From the NCBI RefSeq assembly GCF_004341105.1, contig NZ_SLZK01000013.1, forward strand, positions 1-64,000: 64,000 nt of DNA, given 5' to 3'. Of this stretch, positions 51,991 to 61,611 are shown in pieces. Position numbers and translations under genes: made by a program. The stretch is from Rhizobium sp. BK418 (GTDB lineage Bacteria > Pseudomonadota > Alphaproteobacteria > Rhizobiales > Rhizobiaceae). Below the pieces are notes generated by a model. That model was given only the letters and a program-made list of their open reading frames with translations. It searched no databases and was not told the origin of the DNA. The first letter of the stretch is position 1; each line of letters opens with the position of its first letter.

Positions 51991-53729
51991 CGACGATGCG
52001 AAAGTCCGCTTCGGGCAAGCCACCAAGGCCCCTCAATCTGGTCGTCGCGGCCCGTTTCCGAGAGCTTTTACAACTTATTCCGACGCTTCGGATGAAGACC
52101 TTTGTGATGATTTCAGTCGGCATCCTTAGCGGTCTGATGGAAATGGTCGGCATCACCTTTCTTGTCAGCCTGATTTTTGTCCTTGGACAGCAGGGATCTG
52201 CTTCCGGAACAGCTGTCGGCTGGTTTCCCGCATTTTTCGGCGGGTTCGATACCGCGATCTCAAAGCCGATGCTGGTCACGGTCCTCATCTGCGCGATCAT
52301 CCTCAGGATCGCTCTGGGCTTTGCCAACTCCATCATTGCGAGCACCGTCAGTCATCAGATCAGCGATCGAATCCGGCGCCGTCTTTATTCAAAAATCCTA
52401 ACGATCCCGTTCCAGCGCTTTCAGCATTACGAGCGCAGCGACATCATGAATGTGATCGCCACTGAATCCTATGCCGTCGCTTCGGCACATGCGAGTCTCG
52501 TTCGCCTCGGGATCAGTCTCGGGACCATCGTGATCTTCGGCGCCGGAATGCTGGTGATGGCATGGCCGATCGCTCTGCTCGGACTTGTCTTCGGCGTTGT
52601 CCATAATCTGACGCTCGGCCTATTTGCCGATGCTTATCGGCGTATCGGCGAGACTGCCCTTTCGGCCGTGGAGGATCTGACACAATTAACATGGACTACA
52701 TTGCAGACCTTGAAGGCGGTAAAAAGCTTCGGGCTTGAAAACCGCCACGAAATCATTTTCGACGCCCTTTCAAAGGATGTTGGGCGGGCCTGGTCCCGCT
52801 CCGATCGTTTGGGCGCGGCAACCTCGCTGCTGAGTGAGGCGCTGACGTTCGGCGTGATCCTGACGATTATCCTGTCTTCGCAATTTCTCCCGGTGGATTT
52901 CCGCGCAGCATTGTCGGCCACCGTCCTTCTCTACAGACTTCAGCCACATATCAAGGATTTCGACTCCCAGATTCTTGGCCTGCACGCCATGGAAGCCTCC
53001 TTGCAGAACGTTCTCACGATAATTTCCGAAGCGGACGATGCCCGAGGGGTCTGCGACGGGGAAGAGCTGAGACATCTGAAGGGCGAGATCGTTTTCCACG
53101 ACGTCTCCTTCCTCTACGAGCGAAGCAGCGTGCCCGCCGTCAGCCATGTCAGCTTCTCGATTAAGATCGGCGAGACGACCGCGCTGATCGGCCCGAGCGG
53201 CTCCGGCAAGACGACGATCCTCAACATGGTTCTCGACCTCATTCAGCCGACCGAGGGTCGCATCACCGTTGACGGTAAGGATCTTTCGACCATCAAACGG
53301 TCAAGCTGGTTGCGACAACTTTCAGTCTCCGGCCAGGATGTCGAGCTGATGGAAGGCACCGTCCTCGACAATATCCGCTTCCGTCGCGAGATCTCCGAAG
53401 AAGACGTCCGTTGGGCAGCCGATATGGCCTGCGCGACCGAGTTCATCGAGAAATTACCCTACGGCTTCGAAGAGTGGCTGGGCGATGAGGCGATCAGACT
53501 TTCGGGCGGCCAGCGGCAGCGCATCGGCCTGGCGCGGGCGCTTGCGGGCCGACCTGAAATCCTGCTTCTCGACGAAGCCACCAATGCACTTGACGAAGAG
53601 ACAGAGACGCGAGTGCTTTCTCTTCTGCTCGAAGAATACAGCAACCGGACCCTGATCATCGTCAGCCACCGATCGTCCGTTGCCCGCCTGATGCAGCATC
53701 AGATCCACCTCGCCCCGGCTGCGGCATAG
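51987..53729 (+). CDS. ABC exporter, fused membrane and ATPase domains (MsbA/PglK-type)
   Basis: A 580-residue half-transporter. Six membrane spans occupy the first roughly 340 residues (FVMISVGILSGLMEMVGITFLVSLIF, TVLICAIILRIALGF, FGAGMLVMAWPIALLGLVF and others). The ATPase has Walker A GPSGSGKTTILNM, signature RLSGGQRQRIGLARAL, Walker B EILLLDEATNALDEET and the H-loop VSHRSSVARL. It would act as a homodimer that flips or exports the glycan or lipid-linked product of the neighbouring enzymes. It overlaps the upstream gene by four bases (ATGA). Confidence 0.92.
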   Translation: MTTMRKSASGKPPRPLNLVVAARFRELLQLIPTLRMKTFVMISVGILSGLMEMVGITFLVSLIFVLGQQGSASGTAVGWFPAFFGGFDTAISKPMLVTVLICAIILRIALGFANSIIASTVSHQISDRIRRRLYSKILTIPFQRFQHYERSDIMNVIATESYAVASAHASLVRLGISLGTIVIFGAGMLVMAWPIALLGLVFGVVHNLTLGLFADAYRRIGETALSAVEDLTQLTWTTLQTLKAVKSFGLENRHEIIFDALSKDVGRAWSRSDRLGAATSLLSEALTFGVILTIILSSQFLPVDFRAALSATVLLYRLQPHIKDFDSQILGLHAMEASLQNVLTIISEADDARGVCDGEELRHLKGEIVFHDVSFLYERSSVPAVSHVSFSIKIGETTALIGPSGSGKTTILNMVLDLIQPTEGRITVDGKDLSTIKRSSWLRQLSVSGQDVELMEGTVLDNIRFRREISEEDVRWAADMACATEFIEKLPYGFEEWLGDEAIRLSGGQRQRIGLARALAGRPEILLLDEATNALDEETETRVLSLLLEEYSNRTLIIVSHRSSVARLMQHQIHLAPAAA

Positions 53730-53739
53730 GGGAAAACCG

Positions 53740-54921
53740 ATGGAGTCTGGAGAAACTTTTGATCCCTCTCAGCCGCTGGTCTCGGTGGTTATTCCAGCAT
53801 TCAACGCTTCCACGTTTATCGAGCGCACATTGCGATCTGCAACTCGACAGACCTATCCGGCCCTGGAGATCATCGTGGTCGATGACGGTTCGACAGACGA
53901 TACGGCAGACCTTGTCAAGCAGAGCGCGATGATTGACCCACGGATCCGCCTGCTACGCACTCCAAACCGCGGTGTTTCTGCCGCAAGGAATACCGGCATC
54001 GAGGCATCATCAGGTCAATTTGTGGCATTCCTTGACGCGGACGACCTATGGCATCCGACGAAAATCGAGAAGCAGATAGATGCTCTCAATGGCCTTTCCT
54101 CGCAGTGGGCGGCGGTCTACGTGCTGCATTACGTCATCGATCGCGACGATGAGATCATCCGGCCCGGCGCGTCCAATATTGCGAGAGGATACATTTACGC
54201 TCGGCATCTGAATTTCAAATACATTGGCAATGGAAGCGCGCTTCTTGTGCGACGGGATGCAGCGCTTGAGATAGGTGGATTTGACAGCTCGTACGCCGCA
54301 GCAGGTATTGGAGGCTGCGAAGACCTCGATTTCGAGCTCAGGTTAGCTGCACGCTACTGGATCGAAGTCGTCCCCGAACGCCTGGTGGGCTACAGAGAAT
54401 ATCCCGGCAACATGTCTTCCAACCACGCTCAAATGGGGCAAGGCGCTTTGGAAGTCATCAAACGCTCGTTGGCCGCAAATCCGCAGCTTCCGAAATATGC
54501 AGCCAAAAGCGCCGTCGCGCTTACTCAAAAATACGCATTCCGGCAGTACAGAAAAGCCAGGAATTTACGTCTGACACTCGCATCTGCTTGGGCAATCCTT
54601 CAGGATGACCCGCGTTTCATATTTAGGTTCGTATGGCATAGTTGCCTACGCCTCATAAAAAGACGTCTGAATCTCAAGGCGACGACAGCGCAGGATGAAG
54701 GTCCGCGACTGGACAGATTGAGATTCGACGAACAAATCGTCCTTTCGCCTATTGAAGGCCCGGAAGAAACCATAAAGTCACGGCGTCATCTGATGCGACT
54801 GACTGCGACGGATGCGAGGCTGAGTTCAATCCGTGAGAGCGCCGAGGGAATAGCCTCTCAGGTGACGAAATCGGAAGGCAGCATAGCCCCTAATGGCCGT
54901 CAGGCGGAACATCTGCTTTAG
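53740..54921 (+). CDS. GT2-family glycosyltransferase 3
   Basis: A 393-residue GT-A enzyme, paralogue of the one at 50920: VSVVIPAFNASTFIERTL, IIVVDDGSTDDTADLV, GVSAARNTGIEAS, the D-x-D-type FLDADDLWHPTKIE, GNGSALLVRRDAALEIGGFD, CEDLDFELRLAARY and GYREYPGNMSSNHAQM. The extra C-terminal 100 residues are polar and of unknown role. The 3' end overlaps the convergent EamA gene by 32 bases. Confidence 0.88.
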   Translation: MESGETFDPSQPLVSVVIPAFNASTFIERTLRSATRQTYPALEIIVVDDGSTDDTADLVKQSAMIDPRIRLLRTPNRGVSAARNTGIEASSGQFVAFLDADDLWHPTKIEKQIDALNGLSSQWAAVYVLHYVIDRDDEIIRPGASNIARGYIYARHLNFKYIGNGSALLVRRDAALEIGGFDSSYAAAGIGGCEDLDFELRLAARYWIEVVPERLVGYREYPGNMSSNHAQMGQGALEVIKRSLAANPQLPKYAAKSAVALTQKYAFRQYRKARNLRLTLASAWAILQDDPRFIFRFVWHSCLRLIKRRLNLKATTAQDEGPRLDRLRFDEQIVLSPIEGPEETIKSRRHLMRLTATDARLSSIRESAEGIASQVTKSEGSIAPNGRQAEHLL

Positions 54922-55840
54922 ACGTGATGTCCACTATGTTCTTGCGATGGAAGATGAAGAGGCCTGCGAGAACGATGATGACGGAGCCGACCAGAATCTG
55001 CTTGTCGGGTAATTCGTCGAAGAAAATGTAACCAAGGATAATTGCCCAGAGCAGCAGGCTGTATTGGAGGGGCGCAAGCAAAGAGGCGGGGGCCAGTTTC
55101 AGTGCACGTGTGATCATCATATGGGCGCTGCCGGCGATGATCCCTAGTGCCAGCATGGCTGCGAAATCGATGGCGGATGTTGCGCGCCAGTCGCCGATGC
55201 TGAGTATTAGACCTGTGAACAACGCGCCGATTGTTTGCCAGGTGACAAGCGTGGCATCGCTTGTCTGTCGCAGCCGGCGGCCGAGGATCAGCGTCAGCGC
55301 GAAAGAAAGGCTGCCGATCAGGCCAAAGACCGATGGCCAGGACAACATGGCCGCCGACGGTCTGAGCGCAATCACGACACCGATGAAGCCGATGATGACG
55401 GCGAGCCAGCGACGCCAGCCGATTGTCTCACCCAGGAAGAAATGTGAAAGGGCGGCGACATAAATGGGGCCGGCCATGTAAAAGGTCATCACGTCTGCAA
55501 GCGGCAGATAAGCAACCGCAGCGTAGAAAAAGGCGACATCCCCCGTCGTCAGGATAACGCGCAGGATTTGCAGGGGCACGCGCTCGACCTGGAACAGCGA
55601 GCGAGGTCCTTGCCGGACAATCATCGGCGCAAGGATGAGAAAAGAACCGAGCGAGCGGATGACCAGCACCTGGCCAACCGCGAAGCTCGTCACAAGCCAT
55701 TTGCCCATGGCGTCGTTCAGCGAGAACAGGAAATCGCCAAGCAGCATCAGAAGCACGCCGAAAAGCACCGTGTTTCCTGCGGCCTTGCTGACGCGTAAAT
55801 TCATGATTCGTCCCAATTGGTTAGGCTTCTTATCTCCCAT
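54890..55840 (-). CDS. EamA/RhaT-family membrane transporter
   Basis: About 316 residues with ten hydrophobic spans in two EamA repeats, opening VLFGVLLMLLGDFLFSLNDAMGKWL and ending LQYSLLLWAIILGYIFFDELPD and VGSVIIVLAGLFIF. Members move metabolites such as amino acids, nucleotide sugars or drugs; the substrate is unknown. ATG at 55840 or 55804 is possible; neither has a strong ribosome site. It is convergent with the glycan island and probably not part of it. Confidence 0.88.
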   Translation of the reverse strand: MGDKKPNQLGRIMNLRVSKAAGNTVLFGVLLMLLGDFLFSLNDAMGKWLVTSFAVGQVLVIRSLGSFLILAPMIVRQGPRSLFQVERVPLQILRVILTTGDVAFFYAAVAYLPLADVMTFYMAGPIYVAALSHFFLGETIGWRRWLAVIIGFIGVVIALRPSAAMLSWPSVFGLIGSLSFALTLILGRRLRQTSDATLVTWQTIGALFTGLILSIGDWRATSAIDFAAMLALGIIAGSAHMMITRALKLAPASLLAPLQYSLLLWAIILGYIFFDELPDKQILVGSVIIVLAGLFIFHRKNIVDITSKADVPPDGH

Positions 55841-56062
55841 AGAGCTTCATCCTGGCAGCGTCGATTCCCGACTGACGATTTGCCGGAATTCTAATCATTC
55901 AGAGGAATTCGACGCTTGTCCGGTGTCGTCAAATCCCAACGATAGCGGGGACGCAGCCGTTAAAGTGATGGGTGAACTGCGGTCGAAACAATCGGCATCA
56001 ATTTTCGTCGCGATCACATTGAAAAGACTGCACACTTCTCCCCTTCCCCACGGGATCGTCTT

Positions 56063-57283
56063 GTGGCAATGGTCACGCTCATGAAGGCGATTTCCGGCAC
56101 CAATCTCGAGCAGGCCAAGTCACACAACAGGCGTGTCGTGATTGAGGCTGTCCGCACCAACGGTCCGCTATCGCGCGCGGCGATCGCGCGGATGACGGCG
56201 CTGACGGCACAGACCGTCTCGAACATCGTCGAGGAATTGCAGCGATCACACCTGCTCGTGCCCGCGAAGGCGCAGAAGCTAGCCCGCGGCCAGCCGATCA
56301 TTCCCTATTCGATCAATCCGCATGGGGCCTATTCGATCGGGCTCGAACTTGGCCGCCAGCGCGCCAATGGCGTGCTGACCGATCTCTCCGGCGCCGTCTG
56401 CGCGCGCATCGAACGCCATATAGAGCATCCGGATCCCAAAGAGGCCATGCCGGTTTTGGCTGCGATCGTCGAGGATCTGCAGCAAGTCTTCTCTTTCGAT
56501 CGCAACAGGCTGCTCGGTGTCGGTATGGCGCTGCCTGGCCGTTATGCGGAGGGAGGCGTCACGTCGCTGAGCCCGCTGAACTTGCCCGGCTGGCAGGACT
56601 TTCCCGTCGGCTATGAGCTGGAACGGCGCGTGAAGGTGCCCGTTCTTGTCGAGAATGACGCGGCCGCGGCGGCCATCGGCGAGCGCCTGCACGGCGTCGC
56701 ACGCGGCTTCAATAGCTTCGTCTATCTCTTCCTTGCCGGCGGCGGCGGTATCGGCGCCGGCATGTTTCTCGATGGGCATCTCTACAAGGGCAGCCGGCAC
56801 AATGCCGGTGAGATCGGCCACATCATCGTAGAGCCGCATGGCCGGCTCTGCAGTTGCGGCAAGCGCGGTTGCCTGGATCGCTACGTCTCTCCAACCGTCG
56901 CCTACGAGTTCATGGGCATTGCCGATGCCGAGGAGCTTTCGCCCGAGGATCTCGACACGCTGATTGCAGAACGTGGCAAAGGCCTCAATGCGTGGCTGGA
57001 TCAGGCCGTTCAGCCGCTGCGGCAGACGATCGATTTCCTTGAGCTGGCCTTCGATCCGCAGACAATTGTGCTCGGCGGCAGCATTTCCACCATCATGATG
57101 CGCCGACTAGCCGAGCGGCTGGAGCCGCTGCACGTGCCGATCGATCCGACCGAGGAAAGGACCATTCCGCGCGTCATGATCGGCACGACCGGCAAGGATA
57201 CCGCAATCCTCGGTGCGGCCGCCCTCCCGATCTTCTCGGAAACCAATCCACGCTTTGACGTGCTGCAGAAGCCCGTCGGCTAA
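56063..57283 (+). CDS. ROK-family regulator (NagC-like)
   Basis: A 406-residue ROK protein. A winged HTH at the N terminus (RVVIEAVRTNGPLSRAAIARMTALTAQTVSNIVEEL) is followed by the sugar-kinase-like fold: GVGMALPGRY, VLVENDAAAAAIGE, and the ROK zinc site GEIGHIIVEPHGRLCSCGKRGCLDRYVS. GTG 56063 is the outer start; ATG 56069 and 56081 are in frame. NagC/XylR-type members respond to sugar phosphates or amino sugars, and the neighbouring hexosaminidase and importer fit N-acetylglucosamine oligomers. It is convergent with the GH20 gene. Confidence 0.9.
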   Translation: MAMVTLMKAISGTNLEQAKSHNRRVVIEAVRTNGPLSRAAIARMTALTAQTVSNIVEELQRSHLLVPAKAQKLARGQPIIPYSINPHGAYSIGLELGRQRANGVLTDLSGAVCARIERHIEHPDPKEAMPVLAAIVEDLQQVFSFDRNRLLGVGMALPGRYAEGGVTSLSPLNLPGWQDFPVGYELERRVKVPVLVENDAAAAAIGERLHGVARGFNSFVYLFLAGGGGIGAGMFLDGHLYKGSRHNAGEIGHIIVEPHGRLCSCGKRGCLDRYVSPTVAYEFMGIADAEELSPEDLDTLIAERGKGLNAWLDQAVQPLRQTIDFLELAFDPQTIVLGGSISTIMMRRLAERLEPLHVPIDPTEERTIPRVMIGTTGKDTAILGAAALPIFSETNPRFDVLQKPVG

Positions 57284-57336
57284 TCTCCGCCTCGCTTCCA
57301 GAGGCGAAGACTAGGTCGCCGTTGTCCCAAAATCGA

Positions 57337-59358
57337 CTAGGACTGTTGCAGCCCATAGAGCAGCGGCATCAATCCGGCGAGCGCCTTGAAGCGTTCCCAG
57401 GATTTGGAGGACGGCCTCGTCCAGCCAGTCTCGGCAAGCGCCGAAAGACGTGGGAAGACGAGCCGGTCGAAGACGGCACGATCCGTCATCGGTTCGGACC
57501 AGATACAGGCCTGAATGCCGCGAAGCTTCTGCTTCTGCATCTCCGTCCACCCGCCTACGGGATCGAACGTATAGAGTTTCTCCGCATCCGACGTACCGGC
57601 CCAGCTCGCACCTGGCTCGTCCCAATCCGGCCGCAGCGCCATATCGAGATAGTAGACCTGCCCCGGGCAGACCACGATCTCATAGCCGCGATCGGCAAGT
57701 TCGGCGGAGATTTCGACATTGCGCCATGAGCAGAGGTAGCTTTTCGACTTGTCGATGACGTCACCGTGCGCCGCTTCCTCCCAGCCGCCGGTGATGCAGC
57801 CCCTGGAGGCGAGAAAGGTCTGAATGCGCTTCAGGAACTCTGCCTGCAGAATCGCCGCGCCCGAACCGTTGATATCGTCGGCACCATGCGTGTTGGTAAT
57901 GACATTCAGGCGCCTGGCATGAGCATCAGCAACTCCGTCACCTGCGACCGATCGCAAGCGGGCGAGTGCTTCCGGCGAACCGGACCAGGCGCCGAGCGGC
58001 ACTTCATCAGCGCCCACGTGAATGGTCTTGAAGGGAAAAAGCTCGATGAGTTCCGAGAATATCGTCTCGATAACCTCATAGGTCTTTTCACGCGCCGGAT
58101 TGATGCAATTGTCGGGGAATCCCTGAACCGAATAATAGCTGCCAGCCTCCTGCGGATCGCGCAGCTCCGGCATTGCCTGTAGCATGGCGTAACAATGGCC
58201 GGGAATGTCGATCTCTGGCACGATCTCGATCCCAAATCCCTTGGCACAGGCGACGATCTCACGGATGACTGACTTGGTATAGTAGCCGCCAGTGCGTTCC
58301 GGGCTGGACCCAAGCAGCGGCGGCACGGCCAGCCCGTGGCCTCGCCATGCGCCGATTTCAGTCAGCGCCGGATAGGCATCGATCTCGATACGCCAGGCTT
58401 CGTCATCGGAAAGGTGCCAATGGAAACGATTGAGCTTGTTCCAGGCGAGCACCGCCATCAGCTTCTTGATTTCCGCCTCCCCATAAAACTGACGGGCAAC
58501 ATCCAGATGCAGGCCGCGCCAGCCCATCGACGGTTCGTCGACGATCTCGCCGGAGGCGGGAAACTGGAAGGTCCGCGGGTAAAGGCGTGCGCCGCGCCAG
58601 ATCTGGCCAAGTGTGATGAGGCCGTAGAGGAACCCGGTCCGGCTGCTCCCCTCGACGATAATTGCCTCCCCTTCGAAGCGCAGCCGGTAGGCTTCGGGAC
58701 CGAGGCCGGCAGCCTTCTTCAAGGTTATGGGTACCGCGCCTTCTGCAGCCGAACGGATGATTCCTTCGACGGCGAAGAGTTGATCGACCAGTATCTTGAA
58801 ACTATCCGCAGCAGCCCTTGCGTCTGGACCATCAGCCTGCAGAAAGAAGCCTGCCGGCAAGGGTCGTCGTGAGGCGACGGCCACATGGTTAGGCCAGGGA
58901 ATGATCGACACCTGAACCGGTGCGCTGGCCGGCACTGGAAAGATCTCGGCGCCGCGCTTCAAGGGAGCATTGCTGGCGGCTGAACGCGTCGGCTCGAGCC
59001 CGAGCGAAACGGTGCTGCCATCAGCTAGGGCGAGATAGGCGCTCGTTGCACCATCCGTCCAATGGCGGAACTGCCAGCTCAGCTCATGAACAGCTATCGT
59101 CCAGGTTTCGCCTGTGTCGAGGACGAAACCGTCCGGTGGCTGGAATTCGGTAAAGTTCGACAGCCTCTTGGAAACCGTGGCCCCCTCGACGCGGCCGGCG
59201 GGATCGACCCGGCCGGGGCCGCTGACGCAGAGCGAGAAGCCGGAAAGCGGCTCGGCAGCGAGGTTCTTGAGCGTCAGGACATAGGAGAAATCCTTGCCAT
59301 CGACTGGTGGATTCCAAAGGGTTTCGAGCCGCAGGGCCTGAGGTCGCGGAGTGGACAT
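57337..59358 (-). CDS. beta-N-acetylhexosaminidase, GH20
   Basis: A 673-residue glycoside hydrolase of family 20. N-terminal beta-sandwich about 1-150, GH20b domain about 160-260, then the catalytic barrel with GWRGLHLDVARQFYG, NRFHWHLSDDEAWRIEID and the catalytic pair D-E in IHVGADEVPLGAW, where the aspartate orients the substrate's acetamido group. No signal peptide, so it acts in the cytoplasm on imported oligosaccharides. It lies at the end of the importer operon, 30 bases after the GNAT gene. Confidence 0.93.
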   Translation of the reverse strand: MSTPRPQALRLETLWNPPVDGKDFSYVLTLKNLAAEPLSGFSLCVSGPGRVDPAGRVEGATVSKRLSNFTEFQPPDGFVLDTGETWTIAVHELSWQFRHWTDGATSAYLALADGSTVSLGLEPTRSAASNAPLKRGAEIFPVPASAPVQVSIIPWPNHVAVASRRPLPAGFFLQADGPDARAAADSFKILVDQLFAVEGIIRSAAEGAVPITLKKAAGLGPEAYRLRFEGEAIIVEGSSRTGFLYGLITLGQIWRGARLYPRTFQFPASGEIVDEPSMGWRGLHLDVARQFYGEAEIKKLMAVLAWNKLNRFHWHLSDDEAWRIEIDAYPALTEIGAWRGHGLAVPPLLGSSPERTGGYYTKSVIREIVACAKGFGIEIVPEIDIPGHCYAMLQAMPELRDPQEAGSYYSVQGFPDNCINPAREKTYEVIETIFSELIELFPFKTIHVGADEVPLGAWSGSPEALARLRSVAGDGVADAHARRLNVITNTHGADDINGSGAAILQAEFLKRIQTFLASRGCITGGWEEAAHGDVIDKSKSYLCSWRNVEISAELADRGYEIVVCPGQVYYLDMALRPDWDEPGASWAGTSDAEKLYTFDPVGGWTEMQKQKLRGIQACIWSEPMTDRAVFDRLVFPRLSALAETGWTRPSSKSWERFKALAGLMPLLYGLQQS

Positions 59359-59388
59359 GATCGTTTCTTTCTTTTCGGACTGTGGAAA

Positions 59389-59859
59389 TCAGCTCTTGAG
59401 CATGCCGGCATAGATGCCGGGAGCGGAATCGGGGATTGGAATGGCGCCAACGGCTTTCTTGTAGAACGCGGAAGGGCCGACATCGCCGATGATCGCGTAG
59501 CCGTAACCCATCGCCTTCAAGTCATTGAGGCTGGCAAAGAGCAGCGCCCGACCGATGCCGAGCCCGCGAAGGCTTTCGTCCACGCCTGTTGGACCGAAGA
59601 AGTCGGGTGCCGTTGCCTCATGACAGGAAAAACCGACGAGCTTGCCTTCGCGCGTGGCAATGAAACAGGTCGGCGGCTTTCGCGTCATGGCGACCGTTGC
59701 CTCGCTGGCCCAGGCTTCGTTGAAATGTTCGCCGATCCAGCGGATGATCAGTTTCAATTCGGGCGGCAGTGCACGGCGGATGGTGACGCCCGCCTTTGCC
59801 ATGGCGTCCTGTGATCTTGTGTCCTGCGGCAAGGTCGATAGATTGACGAGATAATCCAT
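59389..59859 (-). CDS. GNAT-family N-acetyltransferase
   Basis: A 156-residue acetyltransferase. The acetyl-CoA loop is the Q/R-x-x-G-x-G/A type: SLRGLGIGRALLFASL. Other features are FIATREGKLVGFSCHEA and the late GYGYAIIGDVGPSAFYKKAVGA. ATG at 59859 follows AGGAC; a longer frame to 59889 overlaps the ATPase end. Within an amino-sugar uptake operon it might acetylate glucosamine or a chito-fragment, as seen for some small acetyltransferases; untested. Confidence 0.85.
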   Translation of the reverse strand: MDYLVNLSTLPQDTRSQDAMAKAGVTIRRALPPELKLIIRWIGEHFNEAWASEATVAMTRKPPTCFIATREGKLVGFSCHEATAPDFFGPTGVDESLRGLGIGRALLFASLNDLKAMGYGYAIIGDVGPSAFYKKAVGAIPIPDSAPGIYAGMLKS

Positions 59860-59872
59860 TGGAAACGTCCTG

Positions 59873-60799
59873 TTAGGTCTGCGCGCCAAGGGCGCGGATG
59901 AAATGATCGGGGCCGACCCGCTCGATGACGACGGATTCCGGACGGCTGAGCGAACGAACCCGCTCCGCCTGCTCGAGGAATCGTGCGCTTCCGCCGGTCA
60001 CGAATGGGCGTCCGCCATCGGGAACGGCCGAAAGCAGGAGCTGGGTATAGGGATGGCGCGGGTTGGACAAAACCATTTCGGTATTGCCCCACTCCACCAT
60101 CTGGCCGGCGAACATCACCACGATTTCTTCGGCCACATGCGCTGCCGTCGCGATGTCGTGGGTGATGTAGAGCATCGCCAGTTCGTTCTCCCGTTTTACG
60201 CGGGCAAGCAGGTCGAGAATGTCTTTGCGGATGGAAACATCGAGCATCGAGGTCGGCTCGTCGGCCACCAGCACGCTCGGCTCCACAGCCAGCGCCCGTG
60301 CGATATTGACCCTCTGACGCTGGCCGCCGGAGAGTTCGTGCGGAAATTTCTGTTTCGAGATCGCAGGGTCCAAACCGACGCTCGTCAACAGTCCGGCGAT
60401 ATCTTCGTCGAGGACTGAGCGCGACATGTTCTGCCGGTGGAGTTGCAGCGGACGGGAAAGGTGATGGCCGACCGTGAAGGCGGGATTGAGCGACGAAAAC
60501 GGATCCTGGAAGACCATCTGCACGTCCTTGCGATAAAGGCGCTCGTCTTTCGCCGTCCCTTGGGCGGCCAGATCCTGTCCGCGAAAGAACAGCTTTCCGC
60601 CCGTCGGCCTATCGAGGCGCGCAATGATACGGGCGCAGGTCGTCTTGCCGCAGCCGGATTCGCCGACCAGCGCCAGTGCACGACCGGGAAAGAGCGAGAA
60701 GGAGATGCCCTTCAACGCTTGCACCGGGCCGAAATGGCGCTTGATCTCTTCCAGCCGTATGACGGCGCCGGCTGGGGACGGATATGACTCGGGCTTCAT
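59873..60799 (-). CDS. oligopeptide/oligosaccharide ABC transporter ATPase 2 (OppF-like)
   Basis: A 308-residue ATPase with Walker A VGESGCGKTTCARII, signature LSGGQRQRVNIARALA and Walker B VLVADEPTSMLDVS, and the oligopeptide C-terminal extension. Its ATG overlaps the stop of ATPase 1 by four bases. It pairs with the OppD-like ATPase to drive the importer. Confidence 0.94.
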   Translation of the reverse strand: MKPESYPSPAGAVIRLEEIKRHFGPVQALKGISFSLFPGRALALVGESGCGKTTCARIIARLDRPTGGKLFFRGQDLAAQGTAKDERLYRKDVQMVFQDPFSSLNPAFTVGHHLSRPLQLHRQNMSRSVLDEDIAGLLTSVGLDPAISKQKFPHELSGGQRQRVNIARALAVEPSVLVADEPTSMLDVSIRKDILDLLARVKRENELAMLYITHDIATAAHVAEEIVVMFAGQMVEWGNTEMVLSNPRHPYTQLLLSAVPDGGRPFVTGGSARFLEQAERVRSLSRPESVVIERVGPDHFIRALGAQT

Positions 60800-61611
60800 G
60801 CCAGTGCTCCTGAAAGGTGAGGCTTGCTTGGAAGCTGCGGAATGGCGTTCCAGAGTTTGCGCGTATAGTCATGCAACGGCGCCTGACTGACCTGATGTAC
60901 ATCGCCGACTTCGACGAGCTCGCCCTTCAGCATGATGCCGATACGCTGGCAAAGCTGCGCCATCAGGTGCAGGTCATGTGTGATGAAGAGGACCGAGAAA
61001 CCGTAGTTCCGCTGCAGATCGACGACCTGTTCCAGGATTTCGCGCTGCACGACAACATCAAGCGCGGTCGTCGGCTCGTCCATGATGATGAATTCCGGCC
61101 TCAGCGCCATACAGATAGCGATGACGATGCGCTGGCGCATGCCACCGGAAAACTGATGCGGATAATCGCTGATGCGGTGCGGCGCGATGCCGACGAGCCG
61201 GAACATCTCCTCGCCGCGCGCCCGCGATTCCTGTCGCGAACATCCCGTATGCCGATAGAGCACATCGTGGAACTGCGCTTCGACCCGCATCAGGGGATTG
61301 AGCGAATTCATCGCACTCTGGAAAACCATGCCAATGCGCTTCCAGCGGATTTTCTGCAGGTCTCGCTCCGGCATTTTGAGCAGATCCTGCCCGTCCATAC
61401 GGATGGCACCGCCAGTGATCCAGGCCGGCGCCTTTGAAAGACGTGTAATGGCATAGGCAATCGTGCTTTTGCCGCAGCCGGATTCGCCGGCCAAGCCGAA
61501 GATTTCGCCCCGGCCGATATTGAACGAGACGTCCTTGACGGCTCGGAATTCGCCTTTGTCTAGCAGGTAGTCGACATTGAGCTTTTCGATTTCCAGGAGA
61601 TTGTCGCTCAC
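60796..61611 (-). CDS. oligopeptide/oligosaccharide ABC transporter ATPase 1 (OppD-like)
   Basis: A 271-residue ATPase. Walker A is LAGESGCGKSTIAYAI, signature FSGGMRQRIVIAI and Walker B FIIMDEPTTALDVV. I start at GTG 61611, six bases after GGAGGC; it overlaps the permease stop as GTGA. A much longer frame to 61974 is read-through over the permease gene in another frame and is not coding. Confidence 0.94.
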   Translation of the reverse strand: MSDNLLEIEKLNVDYLLDKGEFRAVKDVSFNIGRGEIFGLAGESGCGKSTIAYAITRLSKAPAWITGGAIRMDGQDLLKMPERDLQKIRWKRIGMVFQSAMNSLNPLMRVEAQFHDVLYRHTGCSRQESRARGEEMFRLVGIAPHRISDYPHQFSGGMRQRIVIAICMALRPEFIIMDEPTTALDVVVQREILEQVVDLQRNYGFSVLFITHDLHLMAQLCQRIGIMLKGELVEVGDVHQVSQAPLHDYTRKLWNAIPQLPSKPHLSGALA

